This document shows positions 42,863-50,880 of a stretch of DNA of 64,000 nt, in pieces; the first letter of the stretch is position 1; each line of letters opens with the position of its first letter. The notes beneath the pieces are model-generated. The model was not told where the DNA came from, made no database searches, and saw only the letters and a program-made list of their open reading frames with translations. Source of the DNA: Parahalioglobus pacificus (GTDB taxonomy: Bacteria; Pseudomonadota; Gammaproteobacteria; Pseudomonadales; Halieaceae); the NCBI RefSeq assembly GCF_014652275.1, contig NZ_BMYM01000002.1, positions 496,001-560,000 of the forward strand, read 5' to 3'. Position numbers and translations under genes: made by a program.

Positions 42863-43909
42863 ATGACTGTTCCCCGCTCCCTCCGCTGCCTCGCCTTGTT
42901 AGTGGCGTGGCTGCTTACTCCCCAAGCTCTGGCGGATGACGCCGCAAACCTGGATCGCGTGGTCCTAAAAACGGCTCCACCATTTTTGGCACTGTCACGG
43001 CCTTCGCCGACGGTAAACTGGCGATGGACACCGATTTTGCCGGCTCGGTTTCCATCGACCAGACTCAAATCGTTTCACTGCACAGCGAGCAGCCTCGGGT
43101 GCTGCAGATGACCGATGGGACTGTGCTGGAAGCACAGCCGCTTCGTGTAGAGAACGAATTACTGGTTGTTAGTGGCGAAACCATTGATAAGGATTTCACC
43201 CTGGATGACCTGACCAAGACCGATCCCGAGGACTGGGAACTGGGCATTGGCTACAAGTGGACGGGCCTGGTGAACTTCGCCTGGGTGCTGGAGCGCGGCA
43301 ATACTGATACTGACGAACTGGACTATCGCCTGGATACCACGCTGCAGGGGGACGATGATCGCGACACCTTGCGCTTCAACGGTGAGGTGGATGAAGCCAA
43401 CGGCGTGAAGAATGCCGACAACTGGACGCTGATCGCTAAGTACGACCATTTCCTGGAAGACCGCTGGTACTGGGGCGTATTGGCGTCAGCGGAACAGGAT
43501 GAATTCGCAGATCTGGATCTACGATCATATTTTGGTCCCTACATGGGTCGGCAACTGCTGACAGAACCGGCGCTGGAACTTGAGGCAGAACTGGGTCTGG
43601 TTTGGGTAACGGAAGATTTCCTGACGGCTCCGGACAATGAATACCCCGGTGCGAACTGGAACATCCATGCCCAGAGTAACTACCTGGGTGGAGATTCCCG
43701 GTTGTATGTCGACCACATCGGTATTTGGGATCTGGATAATGGATAATACTGACGACATCATCCTCAACACGACCTTTGGCCTGGCCTTTCCGCTCTTGTT
43801 CGGCCTGGAAGGCGCCGCGGAAATCCTGTTGGAATACGACTCGGGCGCGGTTGAAGGTGTAGAAGATCTGGACCAGACCTACAGCTTCAGGATTGGCTAC
43901 CGCTGGTAG
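42863..43909 (+). pseudogene. DUF481 outer-membrane protein gene with two small frame lesions
   Basis: Three pieces of one gene lie in alternating frames. A signal peptide (LRCLALLVAWLLTPQALADD) is read from the ATG at 42863 as far as DRVVLK. The A-run at 42967-42971 then has five A residues where six would keep the frame into NGSTIFGTVTAFADGKLAMD and the DUF481 domain. That frame runs to 43746, where a 7-bp GGATAAT is present twice in tandem (43734-43740 and 43741-43747); dropping one copy restores the frame into DNTDDIILNTTFGLAFP and the C-terminal YSFRIGYRW. The two changes net to +6 bases but leave the middle in the wrong frame, so no complete protein would be made. The intact product would be a beta-barrel-like envelope protein of unknown function. 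Confidence 0.85.
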
Positions 43910-43919
43910 GGCAATCCGA

Positions 43920-44984
43920 TTACTGTGCGGTGCGCGCCCTGCGCACCGCGCTGGCCATCTGCTGCAGTAGCGGCACAGTTGCATCCAAAGACAGGCAAGC
44001 GTCGGTGATGCTCTGGCCATAGCGTAATTCGGCGGGGCTGGTCAGCGACTGGTTGCCTTCAACCAAATGACTTTCCAGCATGACCCCGCGCAGCGCGTTT
44101 TGCCCCTGCTCAATCTGGTCGCAGAGATCACTGACCACGGCTGCCTGGCGTTGGTGCTGTTTTTCGCTATTGCCGTGGCTCGCGTCCACAATCACGGAAG
44201 CGGGGAGGTCATGGGCCGATAGCGCGGTTGCTGCGGCGCTGACTGAGGCCGCATCGTAGTTGGGGCCGCTGTCACGCCCGCCGCGCAGAATCAGGTAGCC
44301 ATGGGGGTTGCCCGACGATTCCAAGACTGCCGCACTGCCGTCCTTGGTGAGTGATGGAAAAACATGGGAATGACGCGCAGAGCGAATGGCATCGATGGCC
44401 ACTGAGATATCGCCGGTAGTGCCGTTTTTGAACCCCACCGGCATGGACAGGCCGCTGGCCAGCTCCCGGTGTACCTGGCTCTCAACTGTGCGGGCACCGA
44501 TGGCGCCGAAGCTCACGAGGTCTGTGTAATACTGGCCAAAGGTGGTGTCGAGGAATTCCGTTGCTGCCGGTAACCCCAACTCGGCAACGTCTAACAATAC
44601 TTTGCGTGCCAGCTGCAGCCCCTGGTTGATCTGGAAACTGCCATCCAGGCCCGGGTCGTTAATCAGCCCTTTCCACCCTACGACCGTGCGCGGCTTTTCG
44701 AAGTACACCCGCAGGACGACCAGCAGCGCATCGGACAGTGATTGGCTGGCTGCTGAAAGCTGCTTGGCATAGTCTGCCAGTGCGTTTGGATCATGCACCG
44801 AGCAGGGGCCCACAATCACCAACAAGCGTTGATCTTCGCCGCCCAAAACAGCCTCTACACTGCGCCGATGCTGGGCGATGTTGTTTGCCAGATCTTCTGG
44901 CAGGGGCAATTGCTCGAGCAGGCTGGCTGGCGTAAGCAGCGGCCGTGCCTGTTGAATACGTAGATCGTCGGTGGGCTGCGTCAT
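43920..44984 (-). CDS. 3-deoxy-7-phosphoheptulonate synthase (class I DAHP synthase)
   Basis: The 354-residue enzyme joins phosphoenolpyruvate and erythrose 4-phosphate, the first step of aromatic amino acid synthesis. It has the class I (AroFGH-type) sequence: LLVIVGPCSVHDPNALADYA, RVYFEKPRTVVGWKGLINDP, ATEFLDT, GAIGARTVESQ, and NGTTGD, and ends with a block around VIVDASHGNSEKQHQRQ. Which of the Phe-, Tyr- or Trp-controlled forms it is cannot be judged from sequence with confidence. It starts at the ATG overlapping the stop of the transporter gene by one base (TGATG). Confidence 0.93.
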   Translation of the reverse strand: MTQPTDDLRIQQARPLLTPASLLEQLPLPEDLANNIAQHRRSVEAVLGGEDQRLLVIVGPCSVHDPNALADYAKQLSAASQSLSDALLVVLRVYFEKPRTVVGWKGLINDPGLDGSFQINQGLQLARKVLLDVAELGLPAATEFLDTTFGQYYTDLVSFGAIGARTVESQVHRELASGLSMPVGFKNGTTGDISVAIDAIRSARHSHVFPSLTKDGSAAVLESSGNPHGYLILRGGRDSGPNYDAASVSAAATALSAHDLPASVIVDASHGNSEKQHQRQAAVVSDLCDQIEQGQNALRGVMLESHLVEGNQSLTSPAELRYGQSITDACLSLDATVPLLQQMASAVRRARTAQ

Positions 44985-46471
44985 CAGGAATCGCCAGCAG
45001 GTGAGGGCGGCGCATTGTGTCCCAGGCCGTGGGCGGCCGCAACATCGGCATTGCCTTGCTGCCTTGCCCGCAGTGCAGCTTGAACTTCAGTGACCTCTTC
45101 TTCGCGCATCCGAATTTTGAATACTACAAACAGCGCTATCACGAAACCTGGAATAACGCCCACACCCAGCGCATAGATCAGCCGGTCCAGTACCACAGGA
45201 TCAACTTCGCCGGGGGTTGCCCCAGCGGGTAGTCCGATAACGTCCATTGCGATGCCGGTGTACACCGGGCCTGCGACCGTAGCGAGTTTATTGATAAAGT
45301 TTATCGCCGCGTAAAACCCGCCCTCCTGACGAATACCATGGGCAAGCTCATGTTCATCGCTGATGTCTGCGACGATCGATTGTGTGACCACAGAGCGCAG
45401 CATGAAGCAGTACATAAAAAACAGCATGAACAGCAAGTTCAAGGCAAAGATCACGGTGCCATCACTGGGTAACCAGCCCAGTAGCTTTGCCGGATAGAGC
45501 CACAGTGCATTGACCACCAAACCGGCCATGGCCAGTTGCAGCTGCTGTGTCTTATCAAAGTGGCGGCCCAATAGATTAAGACTAAGTAGCACCAGTGCTA
45601 CGGCGACAAGCGAAGGAACCGAGAGAATGATGGATACCGATTGCGCATCGAAGCCCCAAGTATAGGTCCACACCAGCATGTTCATGGTGGCCACTATGCC
45701 GTAGGCCACCATGAGTGCAATTTCGTAGGTGGCCAGCAGCCGAAAGCGCTTGTTGCTCATGGTGCGAAACAAGTCCCGCAACAGGCTAAGGGGGCTACTC
45801 GGGCTAAACTGTGCCGCTGGCAGGGATGCCGCTGGCCGTGCGGCCTTTAAGGTGCCAAAACTGGAAATGCTGCCGGCCAGCCAAACCACAGCGCAGGACA
45901 GGGCGCCGTACAGCGGGTAGTTGGCAGCGACAAAGCGGCCGTCTACCCCGTCATTCTCGCCGAACAGCGCTAGCAACCCTATGGCCGGGAGCAGAACGGC
46001 AAACAGGAACATAACCCCCATTCGCCCGCCCAGGATTTTGCTGCGCTGGTGATAGTCATCGGTCAGGTCGGCCGCCAGTGCCAGGTGCGGAATGGCAAAG
46101 GTGGTGACCGCAGTCCTGACCCACAATGACCAGAACAATAGCCAGCCCGCGAGACCGGCAGTACTCTCTACCACGGAGGCTGGGGGCGCAAACAGTGCAT
46201 AAAAAGCAATACCCAGGGGCAGGATGCTGGCGAACATAAAGGGATGGCGCCGGCCGAACCGGCTACGCAGGCGATCAGACCAGGTGCCCACTAAGGGGTC
46301 CGAGATTGCGTCCCAGAACAGGCTGAGAGCGATCATTGCGCCAGTGATACTGCCATCAAGGCCCAGCACCTGCGTATAGAACAGAAGCACGAACATGGTG
46401 TAGGCCGCTTCTTTTGCGGCGTACACTGCCCCGCCAGCGCTGTAGAGCAGTCTGGTTTGTCGTGAAATCAT
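44984..46471 (-). CDS. GPH-type cation symporter (sugar transporter-like MFS)
   Basis: The 495-residue membrane protein has about twelve segments and the glycoside-pentoside-hexuronide pattern: LLFYTQVLGLDGSITGAMIALSLFWDAISDPLVGTWSDRLRSRFGRRHPFM with the FWDAISDP and RFGRRHPF motifs of helix 2-3. These proteins bring in sugars or sugar acids with Na+ or H+. Its downstream neighbour is the DAHP synthase gene, overlapping by one base, with no sugar-degrading gene seen beside it. Substrate unknown. Confidence 0.86.
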   Translation of the reverse strand: MISRQTRLLYSAGGAVYAAKEAAYTMFVLLFYTQVLGLDGSITGAMIALSLFWDAISDPLVGTWSDRLRSRFGRRHPFMFASILPLGIAFYALFAPPASVVESTAGLAGWLLFWSLWVRTAVTTFAIPHLALAADLTDDYHQRSKILGGRMGVMFLFAVLLPAIGLLALFGENDGVDGRFVAANYPLYGALSCAVVWLAGSISSFGTLKAARPAASLPAAQFSPSSPLSLLRDLFRTMSNKRFRLLATYEIALMVAYGIVATMNMLVWTYTWGFDAQSVSIILSVPSLVAVALVLLSLNLLGRHFDKTQQLQLAMAGLVVNALWLYPAKLLGWLPSDGTVIFALNLLFMLFFMYCFMLRSVVTQSIVADISDEHELAHGIRQEGGFYAAINFINKLATVAGPVYTGIAMDVIGLPAGATPGEVDPVVLDRLIYALGVGVIPGFVIALFVVFKIRMREEEVTEVQAALRARQQGNADVAAAHGLGHNAPPSPAGDS

Positions 46472-46585
46472 GGCAACCTAGTCTGGGCTGCACGGCTTGT
46501 GCTGTAAAGCTGGCCAGCAGGCAGTCGGCGCATTCTTTTAGTCCACGGAAGCGTTACGCTAGGCGACTTAACTGCGGAGTACGAT

Positions 46586-47941
46586 ATGACACCTGGCGCT
46601 GATGACCTCTGGTTTCTCCCGCTTGGGGGGTGTGGCGAAATAGGCATGAACCTCAACCTGTTTGGCCATAACGGTGCGTGGCTGATGGTCGATTGCGGGA
46701 TCACCTTTGAAGCTGGCCCCGGCGGTAGCAATCAGGTGCAGATGCCAGATCCCTCCTTTATCGCTGCGCACAGTCAGTCGTTAGTGGGGGTAATCGCCAC
46801 CCACGCGCATGAAGATCATATAGGCGCTCTGCCTAACCTGTGGCCACAGTTTCGATGCCCGGTGTACACCACGGCTTTTACAGCGGCGGTGTTGCGCAAC
46901 AAGAGTGCCGGCCGAGGTGCGCAGGCCCCCGAGCCCATCATTGAAGTTCTGCCCGGCGACGAACGGCAGATCGGGCCATTCAGCGTACGCTGGATACCCA
47001 TCACCCACTCAACCCCGGAGACTATGGCATTGGAGATCATTACGCCTGCGGGCTCCGTTCTCCACACAGCAGATTGGAAAATTGATACGGCGCCAATCAT
47101 AGGTGAGCCCTTCAATGCCCGTCATTTTCAGGCAGTGGGGGAGAGAGGCATTACAGCGGTGGTCTGCGACAGCACCAATGCCATGGTGTCGGGATACACC
47201 CCGTCAGAAGGTGAAGTGGCCAAGGGCCTGGCGGGCGCGATCGCGGCGTGCACCGGGCGAGTAGTTATCGCCTGCTTCGCCAGCAGTGTCGCCCGTTTGC
47301 AAACCGTGTCTCGCATTGGTCATCGAACCGGGCGCCGGCTCGGTTTGCTGGGTAGGTCCCTGCAAACCATGGTCAGTTGTGCGCGCAGTGTGGACTTATT
47401 GGGGCCGGATTTTGCAGTGATAGAGTCTTCGCATCTCGGCTACTTGCCACCCGAGGAGGTGCTGGTGCTCGCGACCGGCAGTCAGGGTGAGCCTGGCGCC
47501 GCCCTGTCGCGACTTGCAGCGGATACCCACCCTGCGCTCAGTCTTGAACCGGGTGATACCGTAATTTTTAGCGCGCGGACCATTCCCGGTAATGAAGCAG
47601 CGGTGGGCCGACTCTCCGAGCGGCTGGCGCAGCGAGGTGTCACCGTGGCTCATGCGGATGATGCCGAGACGACGCTGCATGCTTCAGGCCACCCCTGTGC
47701 GGGTGAACTCAGGGATATGTACCAGTGGCTCAAGCCTGGCGTTGCTGTGCCGGTTCATGGCGAGCAGCGACATATGCAGGCGAATGCGCAAATCGCCCGC
47801 AGCACCGGGGTGCCCTTGGCACTCACTGGTGAAAACGGCGACCTGTTCTATCTGGCGCCGGAGGCGGGAGTGAAGCGCAGGGCCGCGGCAACAGGCCGTC
47901 TGGCGCTGGGGCAGGACGGCACGCTGAACCCCGTAATCTGA
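46586..47941 (+). CDS. RNase J-like metallo-beta-lactamase/beta-CASP nuclease
   Basis: The 451-residue protein has the MBL signature THAHEDHIGALPNLW (HxHxDH), followed by ITHSTPETMALEI, HTADWKID and the late motifs of the beta-CASP part, ATGSQGEPGAALSRLA and VPVHGEQRHM. The short C-terminal end lacks the J-specific C-terminal domain of Bacillus RNase J. It is expected to cut RNA, or in some members, other phosphodiesters. RNase J is typical of Firmicutes and is uncommon in gammaproteobacteria, where RNase E dominates. It stands alone on its own promoter region. Confidence 0.85.
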   Translation: MTPGADDLWFLPLGGCGEIGMNLNLFGHNGAWLMVDCGITFEAGPGGSNQVQMPDPSFIAAHSQSLVGVIATHAHEDHIGALPNLWPQFRCPVYTTAFTAAVLRNKSAGRGAQAPEPIIEVLPGDERQIGPFSVRWIPITHSTPETMALEIITPAGSVLHTADWKIDTAPIIGEPFNARHFQAVGERGITAVVCDSTNAMVSGYTPSEGEVAKGLAGAIAACTGRVVIACFASSVARLQTVSRIGHRTGRRLGLLGRSLQTMVSCARSVDLLGPDFAVIESSHLGYLPPEEVLVLATGSQGEPGAALSRLAADTHPALSLEPGDTVIFSARTIPGNEAAVGRLSERLAQRGVTVAHADDAETTLHASGHPCAGELRDMYQWLKPGVAVPVHGEQRHMQANAQIARSTGVPLALTGENGDLFYLAPEAGVKRRAAATGRLALGQDGTLNPVI

Positions 47942-47999
47942 TGTATCGACAAGGCTGTGGTGTTGAACTCGCCGCGTCGTTCATCCTCCAGAGTATTCC

Positions 48000-48824
48000 A
48001 TGAGATTTTTTGTTCCCGCAGCGTTGCTGTTGTTGCCCGCAGTGGGTTTGGCGCAAACGTCAGCACCCTTTCACCCCTATCTGGACACCAGCAAAAAGCA
48101 CATCGTGATGCTGGGTGCTACGCGCCAGAACGCTGATGTGGAATTGCGCGCTACCCGTAACGCTCTGCCGGAAGTCGGTCTGGAGTTGGATGATCTGGGC
48201 TTGGACGACAGGTACAACAGCTGGATGGCAGAGTATCGCTACCGCATCAATGACCGCTGGGGCATTTTCGTGGGTGCCTTCACCTTTGATGTAGACGGGC
48301 GCCGTGAGGTGACCGAAGAGTTCAACTTCGAAGGTACCGTATTTGAAGCCGGTGCCTCACTGGACAGTGAGCTGCAGGTTGATACTTACATCGCGGATGT
48401 CATGTACACAGCCTACCGGTCTGACAGGGCAGAGTTGTTGCTGGGTGCCGGGCTGCATGCCTTTGACCTCGACGTTGCTCTTGAGGGCCGGGTATTCGTG
48501 GGTGATTTAGAGGCTACACGCTCCGCTGCAGACAGCCAGCTGCTGGCGCCGCTCCCCAATCTGCGTGCACAGGGCTTTTACGCTATTACGCCACGCCTGG
48601 GTGCAGCCGCTACCGTGGGTTGGTTAAGCGCGAACTATGACGACTGGGATGGAGACTTTCTGTACCTGCACGCTCGCCTTCACTACCGTCTCAAGGCGGG
48701 CTTTGGCATCTCTGCGGGCTACCAGTTCACGGACATCGACCTTACAGAGGAAAAGTCCCGTGGCGAAAACGAATACGATATTCGCTTCGACGGGCCCACC
48801 GTACAGTTAAGCTATTCGTTCTAG
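48000..48824 (+). CDS. Outer-membrane beta-barrel protein
   Basis: The 274-residue protein has a signal peptide (FFVPAALLLLPAVGLAQTS), then alternating polar and aromatic strands through to a C-terminal Phe (YDIRFDGPTVQLSYSF), the usual end of outer-membrane barrels. The central part has about eight strand-like segments (YRINDRWGIFVGAFTFDVDG, YIADVMYTAYRSDRAELLLG and so on). I cannot tell whether it is a porin or a small binding barrel. It lies 58 bases after the RNase J-like gene, may share its transcript, and is followed by a strong terminator. Confidence 0.78.
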   Translation: MRFFVPAALLLLPAVGLAQTSAPFHPYLDTSKKHIVMLGATRQNADVELRATRNALPEVGLELDDLGLDDRYNSWMAEYRYRINDRWGIFVGAFTFDVDGRREVTEEFNFEGTVFEAGASLDSELQVDTYIADVMYTAYRSDRAELLLGAGLHAFDLDVALEGRVFVGDLEATRSAADSQLLAPLPNLRAQGFYAITPRLGAAATVGWLSANYDDWDGDFLYLHARLHYRLKAGFGISAGYQFTDIDLTEEKSRGENEYDIRFDGPTVQLSYSF

Positions 48825-48845
48825 CGGGAACCTACAGCGTTTGCT

Positions 48846-48865
48846 CCCGCTATGTTTTTAGCGGG
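48846..48865. other. Short perfect hairpin upstream of a terminator
   Basis: CCCGCTA and TAGCGGG (7 bp) flank a six-base TGTTTT loop right after the outer-membrane protein gene and just before the terminator. It is not followed by its own T-tract. Confidence 0.55.
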
Positions 48866-48866
48866 C

Positions 48867-48895
48867 AATAAAAAAGGGGGCATTGCCCCCTTTTT
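48867..48895. terminator. Bidirectional rho-independent terminator, near copy of that at 16415
   Basis: The stem GGGGGC/GCCCCC with an ATT loop, preceded by A and followed by T tracts, ends the outer-membrane protein gene and, on the minus strand, the zinc-ribbon gene. It shares thirty identical bases with the terminator at 16414-16443. Confidence 0.92.
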
Positions 48896-48913
48896 CGTTG
48901 TTGGACTGAACAC

Positions 48914-49312
48914 TCAGTGCCGGCTGCCCTTAATCAGGCTGCGGAACCAGTCTGCCAGCGTTTCGTGTTTGTAGTCGGTGAACTCGCCGGCATCCATGAA
49001 CATGCCGTGCTCATTGCACACCTCATACCAGATGTGTGGCTGTTCAGGATCTGAGGTCTTCTCCATGTCCTTGCCGCAGCGCGGGCAGGCAATGTCTTCC
49101 ACAGCATCCCACTTTTTACCTTCTTCGGGGCTGCCCAGATCCAGGGCGTCGCCCATCCACTGATTCTTCAACTGCTCGGCTTCACCAGTGTCGAACCAGA
49201 GTCCGGCGCAATTCGTGCAACGATCAATGGTTACCTGTCCGTAAGTCACTTCCTCCATGCCATGCGCGCATTTGGGGCACTTCATGCTATGGGTGTCTGC
49301 GATGTATTCCAT
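48914..49312 (-). CDS. Zinc-ribbon (zf-TFIIB-like) domain protein
   Basis: The protein is 132 residues from the ATG at 49312 (a later Met at 49285 is also possible). It has two short metal-binding parts: CPKCAHGMEEV with CTNCAGLWFDTGEAEQLK in the first half, which matches the bacterial zf-TFIIB ribbon, and a second CPRCGKDMEK with a following Cys-x-x-His-like pattern (CNEHGMFMDAGEF). The two halves look like a diverged repeat. It would bind zinc. No DNA-binding role is proven for this group. Confidence 0.82.
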   Translation of the reverse strand: MEYIADTHSMKCPKCAHGMEEVTYGQVTIDRCTNCAGLWFDTGEAEQLKNQWMGDALDLGSPEEGKKWDAVEDIACPRCGKDMEKTSDPEQPHIWYEVCNEHGMFMDAGEFTDYKHETLADWFRSLIKGSRH

Positions 49313-49433
49313 TCTTATCGTCCATTGATGGTGGTTGGCGCTCATTATAGACACTGTGACGGTTTGGGCCAGTGCTAGCCTGAGTCGTTAGATTCCAGCG
49401 GGTACTCGGGAACAGGCGAAATGAGTCAGGGAC

Positions 49434-49844
49434 TTATTTGCGCCGGAGTAATTGTTGCGAGCGAGAAGCGAGATCACTGTGACCGTCCAGGTCGGACAGG
49501 GCCGACAGTGGTGAGTTGTCTTCCGGGGTGGTCTCAGCTTGCACAGCTGACGGTTTGTCTTTTATGACTGGCAACTCGGTCAGCGGCGAGGGGGCCTCTT
49601 TTGCCGCAGGCTTGAACTGCCAAAGGACAAACAGCAGTGCGCCGTAGACGATAATAATTTTGCCGATTAGGGCATACACCACCGTGCCAGGGTGTTCTAC
49701 GGAGAGGTAATCCACCACGTCCTGATAGAGCAGCGACGTGACTAATGCGAACAATAAAACAGCGACTACGCGAAACAGCTTGTCTTTGTACTTCCCCAAG
49801 AAGAAAAGCAGGGATGAGTATTTGACCACACGAAACAGCGACAC
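49434..49844 (-). CDS. Hypothetical membrane protein, two predicted helices
   Basis: No family is recognised. The 136-residue protein has two hydrophobic segments at about residues 25-42 (VVAVLLFALVTSLLYQ) and 55-75 (VVYALIGKIIIVYGALLFVLW) and a soluble acidic, Ser- and Pro-rich C-terminal third ending in RRK. It follows the 79-residue gene by two bases on the same strand, so the two likely form an operon. The pair may work in the same membrane. Confidence 0.7.
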   Translation of the reverse strand: MSLFRVVKYSSLLFFLGKYKDKLFRVVAVLLFALVTSLLYQDVVDYLSVEHPGTVVYALIGKIIIVYGALLFVLWQFKPAAKEAPSPLTELPVIKDKPSAVQAETTPEDNSPLSALSDLDGHSDLASRSQQLLRRK

Positions 49845-49846
49845 GG

Positions 49847-50086
49847 CTAAATTCCTATGTTGATACCAAGCAGCAGCGCGGCGATGCCAAACCCCTTCCA
49901 GCCGATTCCCGACCAGATCTCTTTCTCTTTCTCTGCTACCAGGTACTCCAACTCTTCGGCGCTGTAGTCTGCTTCCTTGCGGCCGGCATGAATGATGTCC
50001 TGACGCACTTTATTGATGGCTACATCGCGCAGTTTCTGTCGCACTGCGCGGGGCGCGCGGATGCGCGACCCGGTTTCTTTGCTCAT
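49847..50086 (-). CDS. Hypothetical small protein with a C-terminal membrane segment
   Basis: The 79-residue protein is basic at its N-terminus (SRIRAPRAVRQKLRDVAINKV), has a charged helical middle (YSAEELEYLVAEKEKEI) and one C-terminal hydrophobic segment (GWKGFGIAALLLGINIGI), so it may be a tail-anchored inner-membrane protein. I do not recognise its family. It is the first gene of a two-gene run with the 136-residue membrane protein, with a two-base gap. Confidence 0.68.
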   Translation of the reverse strand: MSKETGSRIRAPRAVRQKLRDVAINKVRQDIIHAGRKEADYSAEELEYLVAEKEKEIWSGIGWKGFGIAALLLGINIGI

Positions 50087-50246
50087 CGCTATCTCTCATG
50101 TTGGAGTGCCTAAGAGAATAGGCCCGCGCGAATAGCAATACCAGTGATGCGCGACCGCCCGGGAGCAAAAATATTCGTGTCATTGGTCAAAAATCAGCCT
50201 ACACTGACTCGGCGGTAACCCCCAGAGACAGTGGAGTGAGTGAAGT

Positions 50247-50846
50247 ATGTTGGAAAAGGAATTGGCCCAGGCCACCAAAATGGCACAGCGGGCAAACAAA
50301 CAAGTAGAGCAACTGCGCAAGAAGCTGCTCAGTGAAACCGAGAAAGCGCACGCCAAGGCGAAGCGGGATCTCACTGCAGCACGTAACAAACACAAAACGG
50401 CGGCGGCGCGATTGAAGAAAGCTCGTACTTCGCTGAAAGCCAAAGGCACCAGTGCAAACCAGAAGAAAGTGGACCAACTGCGCAAGCAGGTTGAGTCGTT
50501 GGCAGACACCGTCAGTGCGCTGGCCAAGGCGGCTTACGACTATGCAGATAAATTGATGCCCATGCGTGCTGAGCATGCCATGGAGGCGCGTAAAGCCGCT
50601 GCCGCTGAACGTGCTGCTGCGATGGTCGAGAAAGCCGCTGCGGCGAAAGCCAAGGCGCGCAAAAAGCCGAAAAAGAAAGCCGCCGCCAAGAAAACGACAG
50701 CGAAGAAAAAAGCGCCCGCAAAGAAAAAAGTAGCTGCCAAGAAGAAAGCGGCGCCTAAGAAGAAGGCTGCACCGAAGAAAAAAGCAGCTGCCAAGAAAAA
50801 GGCAGCGCCCAAGCGCAAAGCAGCCGCTAAGCGTAAGGCAGCCTGA
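50247..50846 (+). CDS. Histone H1-like Lys/Ala-rich protein
   Basis: The 199-residue protein has a helical first half, likely coiled coil (about residues 1-110), and a C-terminal 80-residue tail made almost only of Lys and Ala with some Pro, in repeats such as KKKAAPKK and AAKKKAA. This is the plan of AlgP/AlgR3-type and other histone H1-like bacterial proteins that bind DNA without sequence specificity. Low-complexity Lys/Ala tails often vary in length between strains. It stands alone on its own promoter region. A regulatory role is inferred, not shown. Confidence 0.85.
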   Translation: MLEKELAQATKMAQRANKQVEQLRKKLLSETEKAHAKAKRDLTAARNKHKTAAARLKKARTSLKAKGTSANQKKVDQLRKQVESLADTVSALAKAAYDYADKLMPMRAEHAMEARKAAAAERAAAMVEKAAAAKAKARKKPKKKAAAKKTTAKKKAPAKKKVAAKKKAAPKKKAAPKKKAAAKKKAAPKRKAAAKRKAA

Positions 50847-50852
50847 TAAACC

Positions 50853-50870
50853 GGGCCTCCAGGCAGGCCC
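50853..50870. other. GC-rich hairpin after the H1-like gene
   Basis: GGGCCT and AGGCCC (6 bp) enclose a CCAGGC loop ten bases after the stop of the H1-like gene. There is no T-tract, so termination, if any, would be weak or rho-dependent. Confidence 0.45.
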
Positions 50871-50880
50871 TGCTCACTCT

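Noticed and set aside
42863-43909. Programmed frameshifting in the DUF481 gene
   Set aside because: The first site has no slippery heptamer followed by a clear structure, and the second is a plain 7-bp duplication. Two programmed shifts in one such gene would be unprecedented to my knowledge.
50540-50818. A 92-codon minus-strand frame rich in Phe and Ala
   Set aside because: It is the reverse-strand reading of the Lys/Ala repeats in the histone H1-like gene; it has no start signal and no independent function.
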